A program made the translations under genes and the position numbers. Shown one piece after another: positions 1 to 12,200 of a DNA stretch of 64,000 bases. Each line of letters opens with the position of its first letter. The stretch's first letter is position 1. The notes beneath the pieces were generated by a model that was not told the DNA's origin, did no database searches, and worked only from the letters and a program-made list of their open reading frames with translations. The DNA is from Anthopleura xanthogrammica. Its lineage: Eukaryota; Cnidaria; Anthozoa; Actiniaria; Actiniidae. The DNA lies in the NCBI GenBank assembly GCA_964019055.1, contig OZ025212.1, positions 11,375,391 to 11,439,390 of the forward strand, read 5' to 3'.

Positions 1-412
1 TAATAGACCCAGTCAGTCATAATGAGACCGTCGTTATTTAGATGAGGACTGATACTAATAACTAGAGTCTAATAGACCCAGTCAGTCATAATGAGACGGT
101 CGTTATTTAGATCAGGACTGGTACTAATAACTAGAGTCTAATAGACCCAGTCAGTCATAATGAGACGGTCATTATTTAGATGAGGACTGGTACTAATAAC
201 TAGGGTCTAATAGACCCAGTCAGTCATAATGAGACGGTCGTTATTTAGATGAGGACTGCTACTAATAACTAGAGTCTAATAGACCCAGTCAGTCATAATG
301 AGACGGTCGTTATTTAGATGAGGACTGGTACTAATAACTAGAGTCTAATAGACCCAGTCAGTCATAATGAGACGATCGTTATTTAGATGAGGACTGGTAC
401 TAACAACTAGAA
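1..412. repeat. 69-bp satellite, six copies
   Basis: A unit starting TAATAGACCCAGTCAG recurs at 1, 70, 139, 208, 277 and 346, a constant 69-bp period. Copies differ by only a few substitutions. The array continues past the left edge of the window, so its full size is unknown. No open frame of interest and no similarity to the genes here were seen. Confidence 0.95.
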
Positions 413-418
413 GATCAC

Positions 419-1020
419 TTATGACTTATGACTTATGACTTATGACTTATGACTTATGACTTATGACTTATGACTTATGACTTATGACTTATGACTTATG
501 ACTTATGACTTATGACTTATGACTTATGACTTATGACTTATGACTTATGACTTATGACTTATGACTTATGACTTATGACTTATGACTTATGACTTATGAC
601 TTATGACTTATGACTTATGACTTATGACTTATGACTTATGACTTATGACTTATGACTTATGACTTATGACTTATGACTTATGACTTATGACTTATGACTT
701 ATGACTTATGACTTATGACTTATGACTTATGACTTATGACTTATGACTTATGACTTATGACTTATGACTTATGACTTATGACTTATGACTTATGACTTAT
801 GACTTATGACTTATGACTTATCACTTATCACTTATCACTTATCACTTATCACTTATCACTTATCACTTATCACTTATCACTTATCACTTATCACTTATCA
901 CTTATCACTTATCACTTATCACTTATCACTTATCACTTATCACTTATCACTTATCACTTATCACTTATCACTTATCACTTATCACTTATCACTTATCACT
1001 TATCACTTATCACTTATCAC
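419..1020. repeat. Heptanucleotide satellite TTATGAC then TTATCAC
   Basis: Exactly 57 copies of TTATGAC (419-817) are followed without a break by 29 copies of TTATCAC (818-1020). The two blocks differ by one G-to-C change and there is a single switch point. It directly abuts the 69-bp satellite. Open frames across it are only a product of the 7-bp period. Confidence 0.97.
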
Positions 1021-2450
1021 AAGGTATCACGACAATCGGGCAATTGCGATTATTAATGAGGTAAAAAGGAAGTGAAATGAGACCTTTTCAATTGAAAATT
1101 CACAAGATGAACGAGCCATACTACTTGGCATCTAAGGTCTTTGCTGAATTGTGCAGGCATTGTTTTATGAATATGAAGAAATCCTAACCAGGCGATCTCG
1201 CTTCTTTCAGGCCGAAGGAATTAGCCAATCAGCGAACATTTTGTTCGTAGCTCAATGTTTCGTAGTTCCAGGTTTTCAGCTCGATTTATAACAGCTTTTG
1301 CTCGAAAATAAAGAAAATGAAACTCATCCGTGCAAAGATTTACCAAATATCTTTTAGAAAAGGCATATTTCGTTGTTTTTGGTGGAAAATATTTCATTTT
1401 GACAAGAGATGATAGAAAACACTTGGAAATGTTCGCTGTGACAAACAATGCATTGCGCGCCTAGTTTCCAGATCACCTGGAAGTGTCCCACAGTTCTTTT
1501 GGGTTGTGCAATCGCCAATCACCGATCGCCATTCGCCGTTCCCCCATTCGACCTTTTTCGAAATATCTGTATAAATACAAGCTTGATATCGGGAATATCA
1601 GAGTCTAACCCTTGTATTTAATACGTAAAAGGAATATAAAATCTAATCTAAATGATACCGTTATAATAAAAGCTAGAAATCGGGAATATTAAGGTGACCG
1701 ACTACTTTTGAGCGTTCGATTCAGTTGAGCGTTTAGTTCGATTTGAGCCCACGACGTGCGCTCGGACCAAAAACCGCTGAATAAACTACAACATGTTATT
1801 GAGGAACCATACGCGATTTGAATGTTAACTTCAACAGGACAAAACCCTTTTTACAGGGATTTTATAAGTTTATTCGAGAAAACTTCTAAAAACCTACATT
1901 ATATCCATTTAATCTTTTTAAAAAGTTAAGTTTTCTAACAAATGAAATAATAGATTTTTGCCAGAGAGCATGAAGCAAGAGAGCACATGCGTACATCTCC
2001 GCTATTTTTGGCTCCGCGCGCAGCTTAAAATATTTTATTATGGAATTCCTGATTCAGTTCAGGCTGCCCGTGGAGCTAAAAATAGATTTTCAAATAATTT
2101 TCATGGGGATAAACCTATATATGGGAGATGAGCTCTCTTACTTCATACTCTCTTGAGATTAGTAAGAATTTTTTTCGCTTTAATGAGACTTTTGGAGAGC
2201 ACTGAAAGGACGAAATATGACAAATAAAGGTATGTTTTGTTTTTTTGTCAAGAATATCCATGTGGTAGTGTAAAATGATTCACTAGCCGGCATTTGTTTG
2301 CAAATAAAGAACTGTTATCTAATAAGTTGTAATTTTTTTCTTATCGATCCCGGTGGCGCAAGTTTTGCTTCAAAACTTTGAACTCGCGCGTAGGCATCCA
2401 TGAAACGCTGATTATCACGAAAACAAGCTCAGAACACATTGTTTTTCTTT
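1021..2450. other. Intergenic, no gene recognised
   Basis: AT-rich unique sequence between the satellites and the next promoter-like region. Short open frames (for example minus strand 1221-1448) have no recognisable domain and no convincing splice partners. I see nothing else I can support. Confidence 0.5.
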
Positions 2451-2485
2451 TCATCACCTTGGAATCGACACGGCTTAAAAATGCG

Positions 2486-2520
2486 TGCGCATGCGCGAAA
2501 TTATAAAAAACAAAATGGCG
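2486..2520 (+). promoter_or_regulatory. Promoter-like cluster: NRF1 site plus ATGGCGGAC element
   Basis: TGCGCATGCGCG at 2486-2497 is a full NRF1-type palindrome. An AAAATGGCGGAC element (YY1/TISU-like) follows within 20 bp, at about 2511-2522. The ATG in it opens only a 19-codon frame, so it is better read as promoter or leader sequence than as a coding start. It lies 650 bp upstream of the CDS start at 3167 and could drive that gene through a 5' UTR intron. That link is inference. Confidence 0.45.
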
Positions 2521-3166
2521 GACGCTCTAGACTTCTTCGTGCTTCAAAACCATGCGACTTTGAATCCTTTTTAAAGCTTCCTGGCTGCCAAAATATCTAA
2601 ATTATCAGGCACAATATAATCCAAGAAGTCCTTAGAAAGTGGCAGTGATGTTTAGACGGAGATCAACATGATGGTTATCGAGATATACAAAATACAAAAT
2701 TCGACAATCGTGAACCAAATTGATGTAGGTAATCTGTAGGTAATGTTTACGTTTTAGCCAGACTTAAGGTCAGGACAACAGACTTAAGCTTAAAACTTTG
2801 ATATTTTACTCATTAACATCTGTTCTAGATAATATGAAATGGCCATTGAATTTCAAATTTGGCCATGCTAGATTTTCCTTTTGAAAGTAATAATATATCT
2901 TTCAAGAACGTAAAGGTGGACATGTTAATCTTACGAACAATCATTGCTCGCTTAGGCTGGTCAATAAAAATCTATATTAGCTTTAAGCCTAAATTAATTT
3001 AATTGGAAATCTTTTGATATGTATTGTCAAATAAAGTTCCTTGTATTACAAAGTCTTTGTGTTTACTTTAGTCTCGTTTTCCCGCCTTTTTTGACGCGCC
3101 TGCACAAGGGATTTCCTCTGAGCTGGTTTCCTAGAGAAAGACCGCAAAAGAAAAACATTGACAGCA

Positions 3167-6100
3167 ATGGCTGAAACTGTTTGCGCAGAATCTTTTCGTA
3201 TTTTAAGAAATTGTAAGGACACAAGTTGTAGCGGAAATGTAAAAATTTACTCTGGTTCCGAGTCAAGAAGTTGTGGATTTAATGAAAAAGTGTCATTGTG
3301 CCGGTACCATTTCCAGAAATGCAGACGAAATGTTCAAGACGTTTGTTGCTTCCCCCTTCAGGGTCCCTGTTCAAGCGGACTTCACGAGTGTCCAATCCGG
3401 CTTTTCCGAGTATTTGATGAATTAAATAGAGATAAATTTAGTTCAAAAATATGTAATGTTCATTTAAGAGAAGCAGAAGCAATTGAAATTATTACCAAAC
3501 ATCCACTTTATGAAAAGGCAAAGGAAAGAAAGGTAATTTATTCCTGCCAACGTTGCAATTTTTAATCCATACCACATATTCAAACGTTTTCAAAATTGTG
3601 TAACAAATATAGAGGTCAATGGAAGAAAATTCTGCAAGCAGTCTGGATACAGATATGGTTTTACAAAAAAAAATTCTGAAGCTGGAGGAGGAAAATAAGA
3701 CAATGCAAAACATAGTTAACAAGCAAAAAGTTCAATTGTTGAACTTTCAGTCAAGTGCCAGGGAACTCGAGGAAGAAAATTTAGAACTAAGAAAGAAATT
3801 GGAAGGTATATTTTATTCAGTGTTTACTGGAATACCCATTTTATTAATTACTATGCACTTCATTTATGTTGTTTTTTCCCCTTTCCTGCACACGAGTATC
3901 AATAATGTATATAATAAAAATTGATATGCAAATAATACTAAAGCACACCCCAGCTCTCGACAATACCTAAATTTGGGATGGGGATGTGGTGGGTATGAGA
4001 TATGAAAGGAAGTGCCCATATATTTAATTCATAAAAAGGATGAATACTGGTATATGAATAAAAAAACAAATATTTAAATTACTTCATTTTACAGAAAATG
4101 AGGGATTTGATGATCTCTTTAAGAAATTCCACAAAGCATTTGCCATTCATTACCAAAAGGGAGGTGAAAATCTTTTTGATGCTGAAAAAATGGAAAAGTT
4201 CTGTAATGAAAGAGCTCCTGGCTTGTTCTCCATAATTTTGAACTCAATTCTTAATAATGAAAACCATGGCCCATCCAAGGAGAGGATCAACAAACAGAAA
4301 ATTAGAGTTGTCTCACTATTACACAATATGAGCTTCTTCAGAAATCAGGTAAAAAAATGACCTTATCCTTCAAAAACATTAACATATGAAAGAGATAACA
4401 TTTAACGATTACAGTGAAGACCTGCAGCCCGAATGGTATACAAGCCAATAGTTCATGAGGCAGAAGGCCGAGAGGTCTAATTGTTTTAGTATAAACCTAT
4501 AAACCTTGTGATAGACCATTAGTAGGTTTATACTAAACATACTTATGCCCACACACACGCACACAAACACACAGACAAAACAACATTTAAAATCAAATAT
4601 GTTTGTTCTTGATTCAGAAAATAAATGCTCTTCAGAAACAGCATGGCCTCCATTTAAAGTTGAGTGGTGCAAGTTGCGATGGGCTGATGTCTGGAATGCT
4701 CATGGGGTACTCCAGTCATCCAAACACTATCTTGAATTACAGCAAAGACCTATCAAAATCAAACAAAGAAGAAATCCCAAAGGCAATCAAAAATGCACAT
4801 ATAGTAAGTTAATTTGGCAATGCTCAGGATACAACTATAATAAACTCATGTTGTGATTATAAATAAAAGTCAACTTATTTTTATCTATTTTTTTAAATCA
4901 GAACAAGTCGCTTGTATTGCTCCTCGAGGATGACATCCACTTTATCCACTGTAAAAAAAGTCCTCGAGAGGCAATTACAAGCACTGCCATCCACATGTGC
5001 ACAACAATGGTGGACCTCCCTTCAAGTTGTAGAGGAATACCAAGACCCCCAGATTACAGAGAAATACACAGGACTGTACCAGTAAAACTCCGTGATGGAA
5101 CTATTGCAAACAGCAGAGGTGGAATTGACGTTGAAGAGTTTCTATCTTTTTTTGAGCTAAGGGGAACGCTGGCAAATTACTTTTCTACCAGCTTCTTACA
5201 GGACTCCCCAGATGAATATAAAGAACTTGATTTGTCAATTGCAAAAGAGAGCTTAAAGAACCTCAGGTAGGTATTTAATATGGAATATTCTTAGTAATAA
5301 CATTAGTTCTGAAAGGATAATCCTGACCTTTTCAAATAGAGCTTACACTGGTGAGGACCGGCACAACCTTGATCTTCTTCGAAGTACCTGGTTGGTGGAT
5401 GAGTTCCAACAAGACCTACATAGTAAACATGATTACTACCAGACAATGCAGCATGTCACAGCTGTCGCACCACCTCTTGTTGAGTACATGAAGGACTTTT
5501 TGTTGATTCTAGAAGGAGATTTCCCAACCTGGAAATACAACAAAAAAATTGTAGCTGAGGTTAGTTTTCTGGGTATTTATTATTAAGATGGAATAGGATT
5601 AAATAAAATGAGTTTTATGTTGAACCTATAGGGAATAGTTAATAGAAAGAGGAATTGACACATTGACAGTACAGGGTCAAGATAAATTTTTTTTTATCAT
5701 AGTGGCTAATAGCTACTGTGCATAATATGGATATACATGTTAAGCATTCTGAACTGGAATGAAGGTTGAAAAAATGCAAGACAATGAAGGATGATAGTAA
5801 TGCAGTAATGTTAAATTGCACAAAATGTACTAATTCTTTAATGCACTTACTTTTCAGTGGGACCCAGATACTGGTCCTCAGCATATTCCATCAATTATAC
5901 CATGGCAAGGTCCATTTCATATTTCATTAAACATACAGGAGTCAACTGTCCAAATATACAGACCAGTATTTGAAAAATTGTACAAGGCCTTGTTTGGTGG
6001 AAACAGAATTCTCCCAAAGCGGCCCAAATCAGAAAAGATCTCGTTACTGATAACGTCAGCATTTGGAGGATGGTCTATAATAAGAAATATGGTTCTCCAT

Positions 6101-7980
6101 TCTTTTGGGGATTGCTGTAAAGATCCACAGTACATGTTACTCCTCCACTTATTTGATGAAGTAGTTCCTCTTGTCTTCTATTTTTATGTTGTCGTTTTTA
6201 GGAGTGGCAATTTTGAACAGTGGCTTGATACCATGTTTAGAATATCAATGCAGTTCATAATTTTTAGGAGAAAAAATTACGATAAGGCAACCCTTTGCAA
6301 CTTGTCTGATATCATCCATCATAGAAGAAATCCAGCTTACAGTGATCTGACAAGAAACTATCTTAATGTCCTCACCGAGAAGAAGATTGAAGTCTTTCAC
6401 TCAAGACTGCGAAGGTAAAATTATCAATATTAATAACTTCGTAAAACAATGGAAAGATGGTGAAAATTATTCAAGGACAAAATGCTAATCATTCAGGGAA
6501 AACTTTTTTTTCCTATTAATTCTGAAGTCATGTACCATGGAATAAATATCCTATGAATGCATTACTTGTATTTGTAATTTTACTCATCCAGAATGAATGC
6601 ATCAAATTACTTACATACATGTAAATGTGTTTTAGGACTGTACCCATGTGGGCCACTCCAGAATACATCAGCCAGCAAGCACACGTCCTCAGTGCCCAAC
6701 GATTTGAAGGCCAATTCTACGACAATTTTGTTCCTCGATACCAGCGAGGGGAAGGGAAAACTGACCTTTCCTTTCATTCACTTAAAGCAGCCGAGTTCCT
6801 AATAGACCTCTTTGCCTCTGCTTGGGAAACCATGGGGCAAACTCAAAAAATTCCAAAGGGACAACGTAAATATCAGGTACTTTAAGTTGCAATAATTTTT
6901 CTTTGAGTTATTCGTTATGAAAAAAACAACTAGATAAAACCATATAAAAATATCTTCAATAAAATACTAATGTACTAAAAAATCAATTTTCAGCCATACT
7001 ATTTACCAGCTTTGGATGCCACTCTTGATCAAAGGTGTTTTCCTCTTGGATATGCTTTTGGTGAAGACACTCTCCCAGATCCAATGGTATTTTGCGACCA
7101 TCCAACTTGTGATGCAGAGGATGATTCACAGCCAAATGTTCAAAGGCTCACATGTGGCCATTCATTTCATAAGTGCTGTTTACTTGAACCTGAACGTCCA
7201 TGGGCAGACCACCAATATGCAGCAATGGAAAGCACCGTTTGTCCTGTATGCCTAGATCCAATGAGAAAGCGCATTGATCAACTAGCATTGACAATGAACA
7301 GGTAATTTAGAAAACATACCACTGCTGAAAATAGTTTATAATATTACAGCACAACATGCAAAAATATGACCACTTTTAATATATTTGCATACTTCTACAT
7401 GTATGCACTGGCTTTTTGCTGCAAAACAAGCTTTTACATGCATTATTTGGTAAAACCAGACAGCTTCACATCAAATGTGTCGGTTTAACATACAAAAGCC
7501 TGTGCATAGAAGTATGCAAATACATTAAAATTAATGTGATAATACTTTTGCGCTTCACGCTGTAATCAACATTAACAGCTTTTCCAAGATATTAAAATAT
7601 CTCTCCTGATATAAATCAGGTACTTAGCGGGTGATGGTGATGATGACGCTGATGAAGAGCATGAGTCTGATGATGACGATGATGATGATGACGATGATGA
7701 AGATAACAAGCTTATTAAAGAGGAAGATACATTTGAACGTTCTTCATACCTCGTCAAGGTTCTTGAACTTCAGAAAGCCGTTGCTCATCGTTTAACTGCA
7801 CTTCCAAGAGACCCAAATGCAGAACCAACATTTAGTAACCGCCACTCAAAGCCACAGACAAGCGAGGATACGAAGGAAACTCCACAGGATGATAAAGTAA
7901 AGAGGTGTTCTCACCCAGGATGTAATAAATCATACAAGACGACATGGGGTCTTGCTCGACACATGAAACTTCACCAGTAG
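3167..7980 (+). CDS. Transposase-like / DUF6589-like protein with RING-H2 and C2H2 fingers
   Basis: Ten exons join in frame with GT-AG introns: 3167-3532, 3613-3805, 4095-4348, 4618-4803, 4902-5266, 5340-5559, 5858-6414, 6636-6876, 6994-7301, 7620-7980 (1016 residues). Seen in order: a Cys/His cluster (about 16-115), a Glu/Lys coiled coil (about 130-185), a long central region with motifs such as LLLEDDIHFIH, RPPDYREIHRTVP, LEGDFPTWKYN and GPFHISLNIQ, a RING-H2-like finger (about 828-880, CGHSFHKCC then CPVC), a run of Asp, and a classical C2H2 finger C-x4-C-x12-H-x3-H (993-1016). The central region resembles, from memory, a large uncharacterised family multiplied in cnidarian and sponge genomes, annotated DUF6589 or similar and suspected to be transposon-derived. 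Function is unknown; nucleic-acid binding and E3 ligase activity are guesses. No frameshift or stop interrupts it, which argues for recent selection or recent arrival. The start at 3167 is the first ATG of the frame. Confidence 0.8.
4424..4545. repeat. Dispersed repeat in intron 3, second copy in THUMPD3
   Basis: The motif CGAGAGGTCTAATTGTTTTA with its neighbouring GATAGACCATTAGTAGG is found again, in opposite orientation, at about 57060-57360 inside an intron of the minus-strand THUMPD3 gene. This marks a dispersed non-coding element. The superfamily was not determined. Confidence 0.6.
7374..7530. mobile_element. Hairpin element in intron 9
   Basis: TTTAATATATTTGCATACTT near 7376 is the inverse of AAGTATGCAAATACATTAAA near 7510, with about 100 bp between. 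This is a short inverted-repeat, MITE-like element wholly inside an intron. No coding capacity. Confidence 0.55.
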
Positions 7981-9190
7981 TCACTGTATGGCATGACGGG
8001 AAATCGTTGGCTCCTTTGCATCTTATCCATTCTTCTTATTGAGAATACTCCAGCGAATATTCAGTAGAACTCAATTTTAACTCTTACATTAAAAAAAACG
8101 GTTCTTTTAAGAACCATCCAAAGTTCGAATGTGATGATAATCTCTGCTTTTCTAGGTTTAAAAAAGCAAAATTCCACATGTTATTCGTAAGCCAACATCC
8201 ATCTAGTTCAAATTTGGATAGTCAAAACAACCAAAAATGTCAAAGATTAAATAATCGAATGAAAAATTCCTAAATATATAATATTTTTCTAAAAAAACTT
8301 ACCTTAGGCGTAACAAGGAAACCGTCTCATGACTGTCGATGAAGTCTGAATAAGCAGATATATCAAGGCAATCGTAACCCAAAACCTTCAGGTTTTCCTT
8401 CAAATACGTGAAAAATATTTCATACTTTTCTTTTGGCAACCTTTTCGATCAAGAAGACCTTTCACGATACTCAAAACAGGTACAAAAAAACACCAAAACA
8501 CTCTCTTATCTCTCACCATTTTCAAGACCTCATGGCAATGCAAGCCCGCGAATCCCAGCGGATTTTATTGTGCGCACGCCCAGTGACGAAATGAAATTAG
8601 CCAATCACGCGTTTTTAAGCCGTGTCCTTGGAATCAGCATTAAGTTCTACTTTAGAAACTACAACGACTTTGTTGGATTTGAAAAAGTTCCTTTATTTAG
8701 TTAGCACTGGTAGATACTAAGGTTAATCTATAGGCTAATCTAAATATACTAAAAAGGAAATGACTTAATAATATACTTATTTCAAGTGATTTATATGCGG
8801 GTCCATAATTATTGATACCTTTTTGGGGGCTTTGATATTTTTTCGGATTTCCAAAAGAGCACACATATGAAACAAATAAAACAGAAAGTTGATCAGATCA
8901 CCGTATTTTTAAATTTTGTCGCAAACGTCGTTTTTTCTCTCTTTTTTTCTTGACAAACTTTTAGGTACGCTTGTGTTTTTTGATAAGCTTGTTTGAACTG
9001 AATCAGCATTAAATTTGGGTTTAATATAAATCACCGTGAGTCGGAGGCAGTCACCAAAAAAACCTCGCCGAAATCCATAATAATGCGTCATTGCAATGCG
9101 CGGGCTACCTGTGGTTACTAGTTACCAGATTGCCTCAATATTTATTGAACGCGATTGAGCTGGTACCAACTGGTATTTTGCCCGCCAACT
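7981..9190. other. 3' flank and intergenic region
   Basis: Begins with the 3' UTR of the 3167-7980 gene; an ATTAAA at about 8085 is a possible polyadenylation signal. A minus-strand stretch (about 8440 down to 8303) reads as open protein followed by a good donor (CTAAG then GTAAGT) and may be an orphan exon, but I could not join it to anything. Part of 8606-8626 is an inverted copy of 2467-2487. GGGCTACCTGTGG near 9103 is a motif repeated elsewhere in the window. Confidence 0.4.
9176..9188 (-). promoter_or_regulatory. E2F-like core, probably the displaced ANAPC1 promoter
   Basis: TTTTGCCCGCCAA reads TTGGCGGGCAAAA on the other strand, containing the GGCGGG core of E2F sites. It lies immediately left of the 8-bp target duplication of the fold-back element. 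If the element is removed in thought, this core sits about 75-80 bp upstream of the ANAPC1 start codon. Use by ANAPC1 today is inference. Confidence 0.45.
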
Positions 9191-9280
9191 TTAATTCCGG
9201 TAAGTACTTCATGTATGCCTACCTGAAATGTCCTGGTATTATCCTATGTTTCTCTTGCTTTCTACCGTGTTCCCTATGAC

Positions 9281-12200
9281 TCCCCTGTGTTCCCCTGTGT
9301 TTCCCTGTGTTTCCCTGTGTTTCCCTGTGTTTCCCTGTGTTTCCCTGTGTTTCCCTGTGTTTCCCTGTGTTTCCCTGTGTTTCCCTGTGTTTCCCTGTGT
9401 TTCCCTGTGTTTCCCTGTGTTTCCCTGTGATCCCCTGTGATCCCATGTGTTTCCCTGTGATCCCCTGCGTTTCCCTGTATTCCCCCATGTTCCCCTGTGA
9501 TCCCCTGTGTTCCCCTGTGTTCCCCTGTGAACCCCTGTGATCCCCTGTGATCCCCTGTGATCCCCCGTGTTCCCCTGTATTCCCCTGTGTTCCCCGGTGA
9601 TCCCCTGTATTCCCCTGTGATCCCCCGTATTCCCCCGTGTTCCCCCGTGTTCCCCTGTATTCCCCTGTGATCCCCCGTGTTCCCCTGTATTCCCCCGTGT
9701 TCCCCTGTATTCCCCCGTGTTCCCCTGTGATCGCCTGTATTCCCCCGTGTTCCCCTGTATTCCCCCGTGTTCCCCCGTGTTCCCCTGTATTCCCCTGTGA
9801 TCCCCTGTATTCCCCTGTGTTCCCCTGTATTCCCCTGTGATCCCCCGTGTTCCCCTGTATTCCCCCGTGTTCCCCTGTGATCGCCTGTATTCCCCCGTGT
9901 TCCCCTGTATTTCCCCGTGTTCCCCCGTGTTCCCCTGTATTCCCCTGTGATCCCCTGTATTCCCCTGTGTTCCCCTGTATTCCCCTGTGTTCCCCTGTAT
10001 TCCCCTGTATTCCCCTGTATTCCCCAGTGTTCCCCCGTGTTCCCCTGTATTCCCCTGTGTTCCCCTGTATTCCCCTGTATTCCCCTGTATTCCCCAGTGT
10101 TCCCCCGTGTTCCCCTGTATTCCTCTGTGATCCCCTGTATTCCCCCGTGTTCCCCTGTATTCCCCCGTACTCCCCTGTATTCCCCTGTGTTCCCCTGTGA
10201 TCCCCTGCGTTCCCCTGTGATCCCCTTTATTCCCCCGTGTTCCCCTGTATTCCCCCGTGTTCCCCTGTGATCCCCTGTATTCCCCCGTGTTCCCCTGTAT
10301 TCCCCCGTGTTCCCCTGTATTCCTCTGTGATCCCCTGTATTCCCCCGTGTTCCCCTGTATTCCCCCGTACTCCCCTGTATTCCCCTGTGTTCCCTTGTGA
10401 TCCCCGGTGTTGCCCTGCGTTCCCCTGTGATCCCCTGTATTCCCCCGTGTTCCCCTGTATTCCCCCGTGTTCCCCCGTGTTCCCCTGTGATCCCCTGTAT
10501 TCCCCCGTGTTCCCCTGTATTCCCCTGTGTTCCCCTGTGATCCCCTGTATTCCCCCGTGTTCCCCTGTATTCCCCTGTGTTCCCCTGTGATCCCCTGTAT
10601 TCCCCTGTGATCCCCCGTATTCCCCCGTGTTCCCCCGTGTTCCCCTGTATTCCCCTGTGATCCCCCGTGTTCCCCTGTATTCCCCCGTGTTCCCCTGTAT
10701 TCCCCCGTGTTCCCCTGTGATCGCCTGTATTCCCCCGTGTTCCCCTGTATTCCCCCGTGTTCCCCCGTGTTCCCCTGTATTCCCCTGTGATCCCCTGTAT
10801 TCCCCTGTGTTCCCCTGTATTCCCCTGTGTTCCCCTGTATTCCCCTGTATTCCCCTGTATTCCCCAGTGTTCCCCCGTGTTCCCCTGTATTCCCCTGTGT
10901 TCCCCTGTATTCCCCTGTATTCCCCTGTATTCCCCAGTGTTCCCCCGTGTTCCCCTGTATTCCTCTGTGATCCCCTGTATTCCCCCGTGTTCCCCTGTAT
11001 TCCCCCGTACTCCCCTGTATTCCCCTGTGTTCCCCTGTGATCCCCTGCGTTCCCCTGTGATCCCCTTTATTCCCCCGTGTTCCCCTGTATTCCCCCGTGT
11101 TCCCCTGTGATCCCCTGTATTCCCCCGTGTTCCCCTGTATTCCCCCGTGTTCCCCTGTATTCCTCTGTGATCCCCTGTATTCCCCCGTGTTCCCCTGTAT
11201 TCCCCCGTACTCCCCTGTATTCCCCTGTGTTCCCTTGTGATCCCCGGTGTTCCCCTGCGTTCCCCTGTGATCCCCTGTATTCCCCCGTGTTCCCCTGTAT
11301 TCCCCCGTGTTCCCCCGTGTTCCCCTGTGATCCCCTGTATTCCCCCGTGTTCCCCTGTATTCCCCTGTGTTCCCCTGTGTTCCCCTGTGTTCCCCTGTAT
11401 TCCCCTGTATTCCCCTGTATTCCCCAGTGTTCCCCCGTGTTCCCCAGTGTTCCCCCGTGTTCCCCTGTATTCCTCTGTGATCCCCTGTATTCCCCCGTGT
11501 TCCCCTGTATTCCCCCGTGTTCCCCTGTATTCCCCCGTACTCCCCTGTATTCCCCTGTGTTCCCTTGTGATCCCCGGTGTTCCCCTGCGTTCCCCTGTGA
11601 TCCCCTGTATTCCCCCGTGTTCCCCTGTATTCCCCCGTGTTCCCCCGTGTTCCCCTGTGATCCCCTGTATTCCCCCGTGTTCCCCTGTATTCCCCTGTGT
11701 TCCCCTGTGTTCCCCTGTGTTCCCCTGTATTCCCCTGTATTCCCCAGTGTTCCCCCGTGTTCCCCAGTGTTCCCCCGTGTTCCCCTGTATTCCTCTGTGA
11801 TCCCCTGTATTCCCCCGTGTTCCCCTGTATTCCCCCGTGTTCCCCTGTATTCCCCCGTGTTCCCCCGTGTTCCCCTGTGATCCCCTGTATTCCCCCGTGT
11901 TCCCCTGTATTCCCCTGTATTCCCCAGTGTTCCCCCGTGTTCCCCTGTATTCCTCTGTGATCCCCTGTATTCCCCCGTGTTCCCCTGTATTCCCCCGTAC
12001 TCCCCTGTATTCCCCTGTGTTCCCCTGTGATCCCCTGCGTTCCCCTGTGATCCCCTTTATTCCCCCGTGTTCCCCTGTATTCCCCCGTGTTCCCCTGTGA
12101 TCCCCTGTATTCCCCCGTGTTCCCCTGTATTCCCCCGTGTTCCCCTGTATTCCTCTGTGATCCCCTGTATTCCCCCGTGTTCCCCTGTATTCCCCCGTAC

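Noticed and set aside
806..1075. Open frames of LITYHLS repeats
   Set aside because: Product of the 7-bp satellite.
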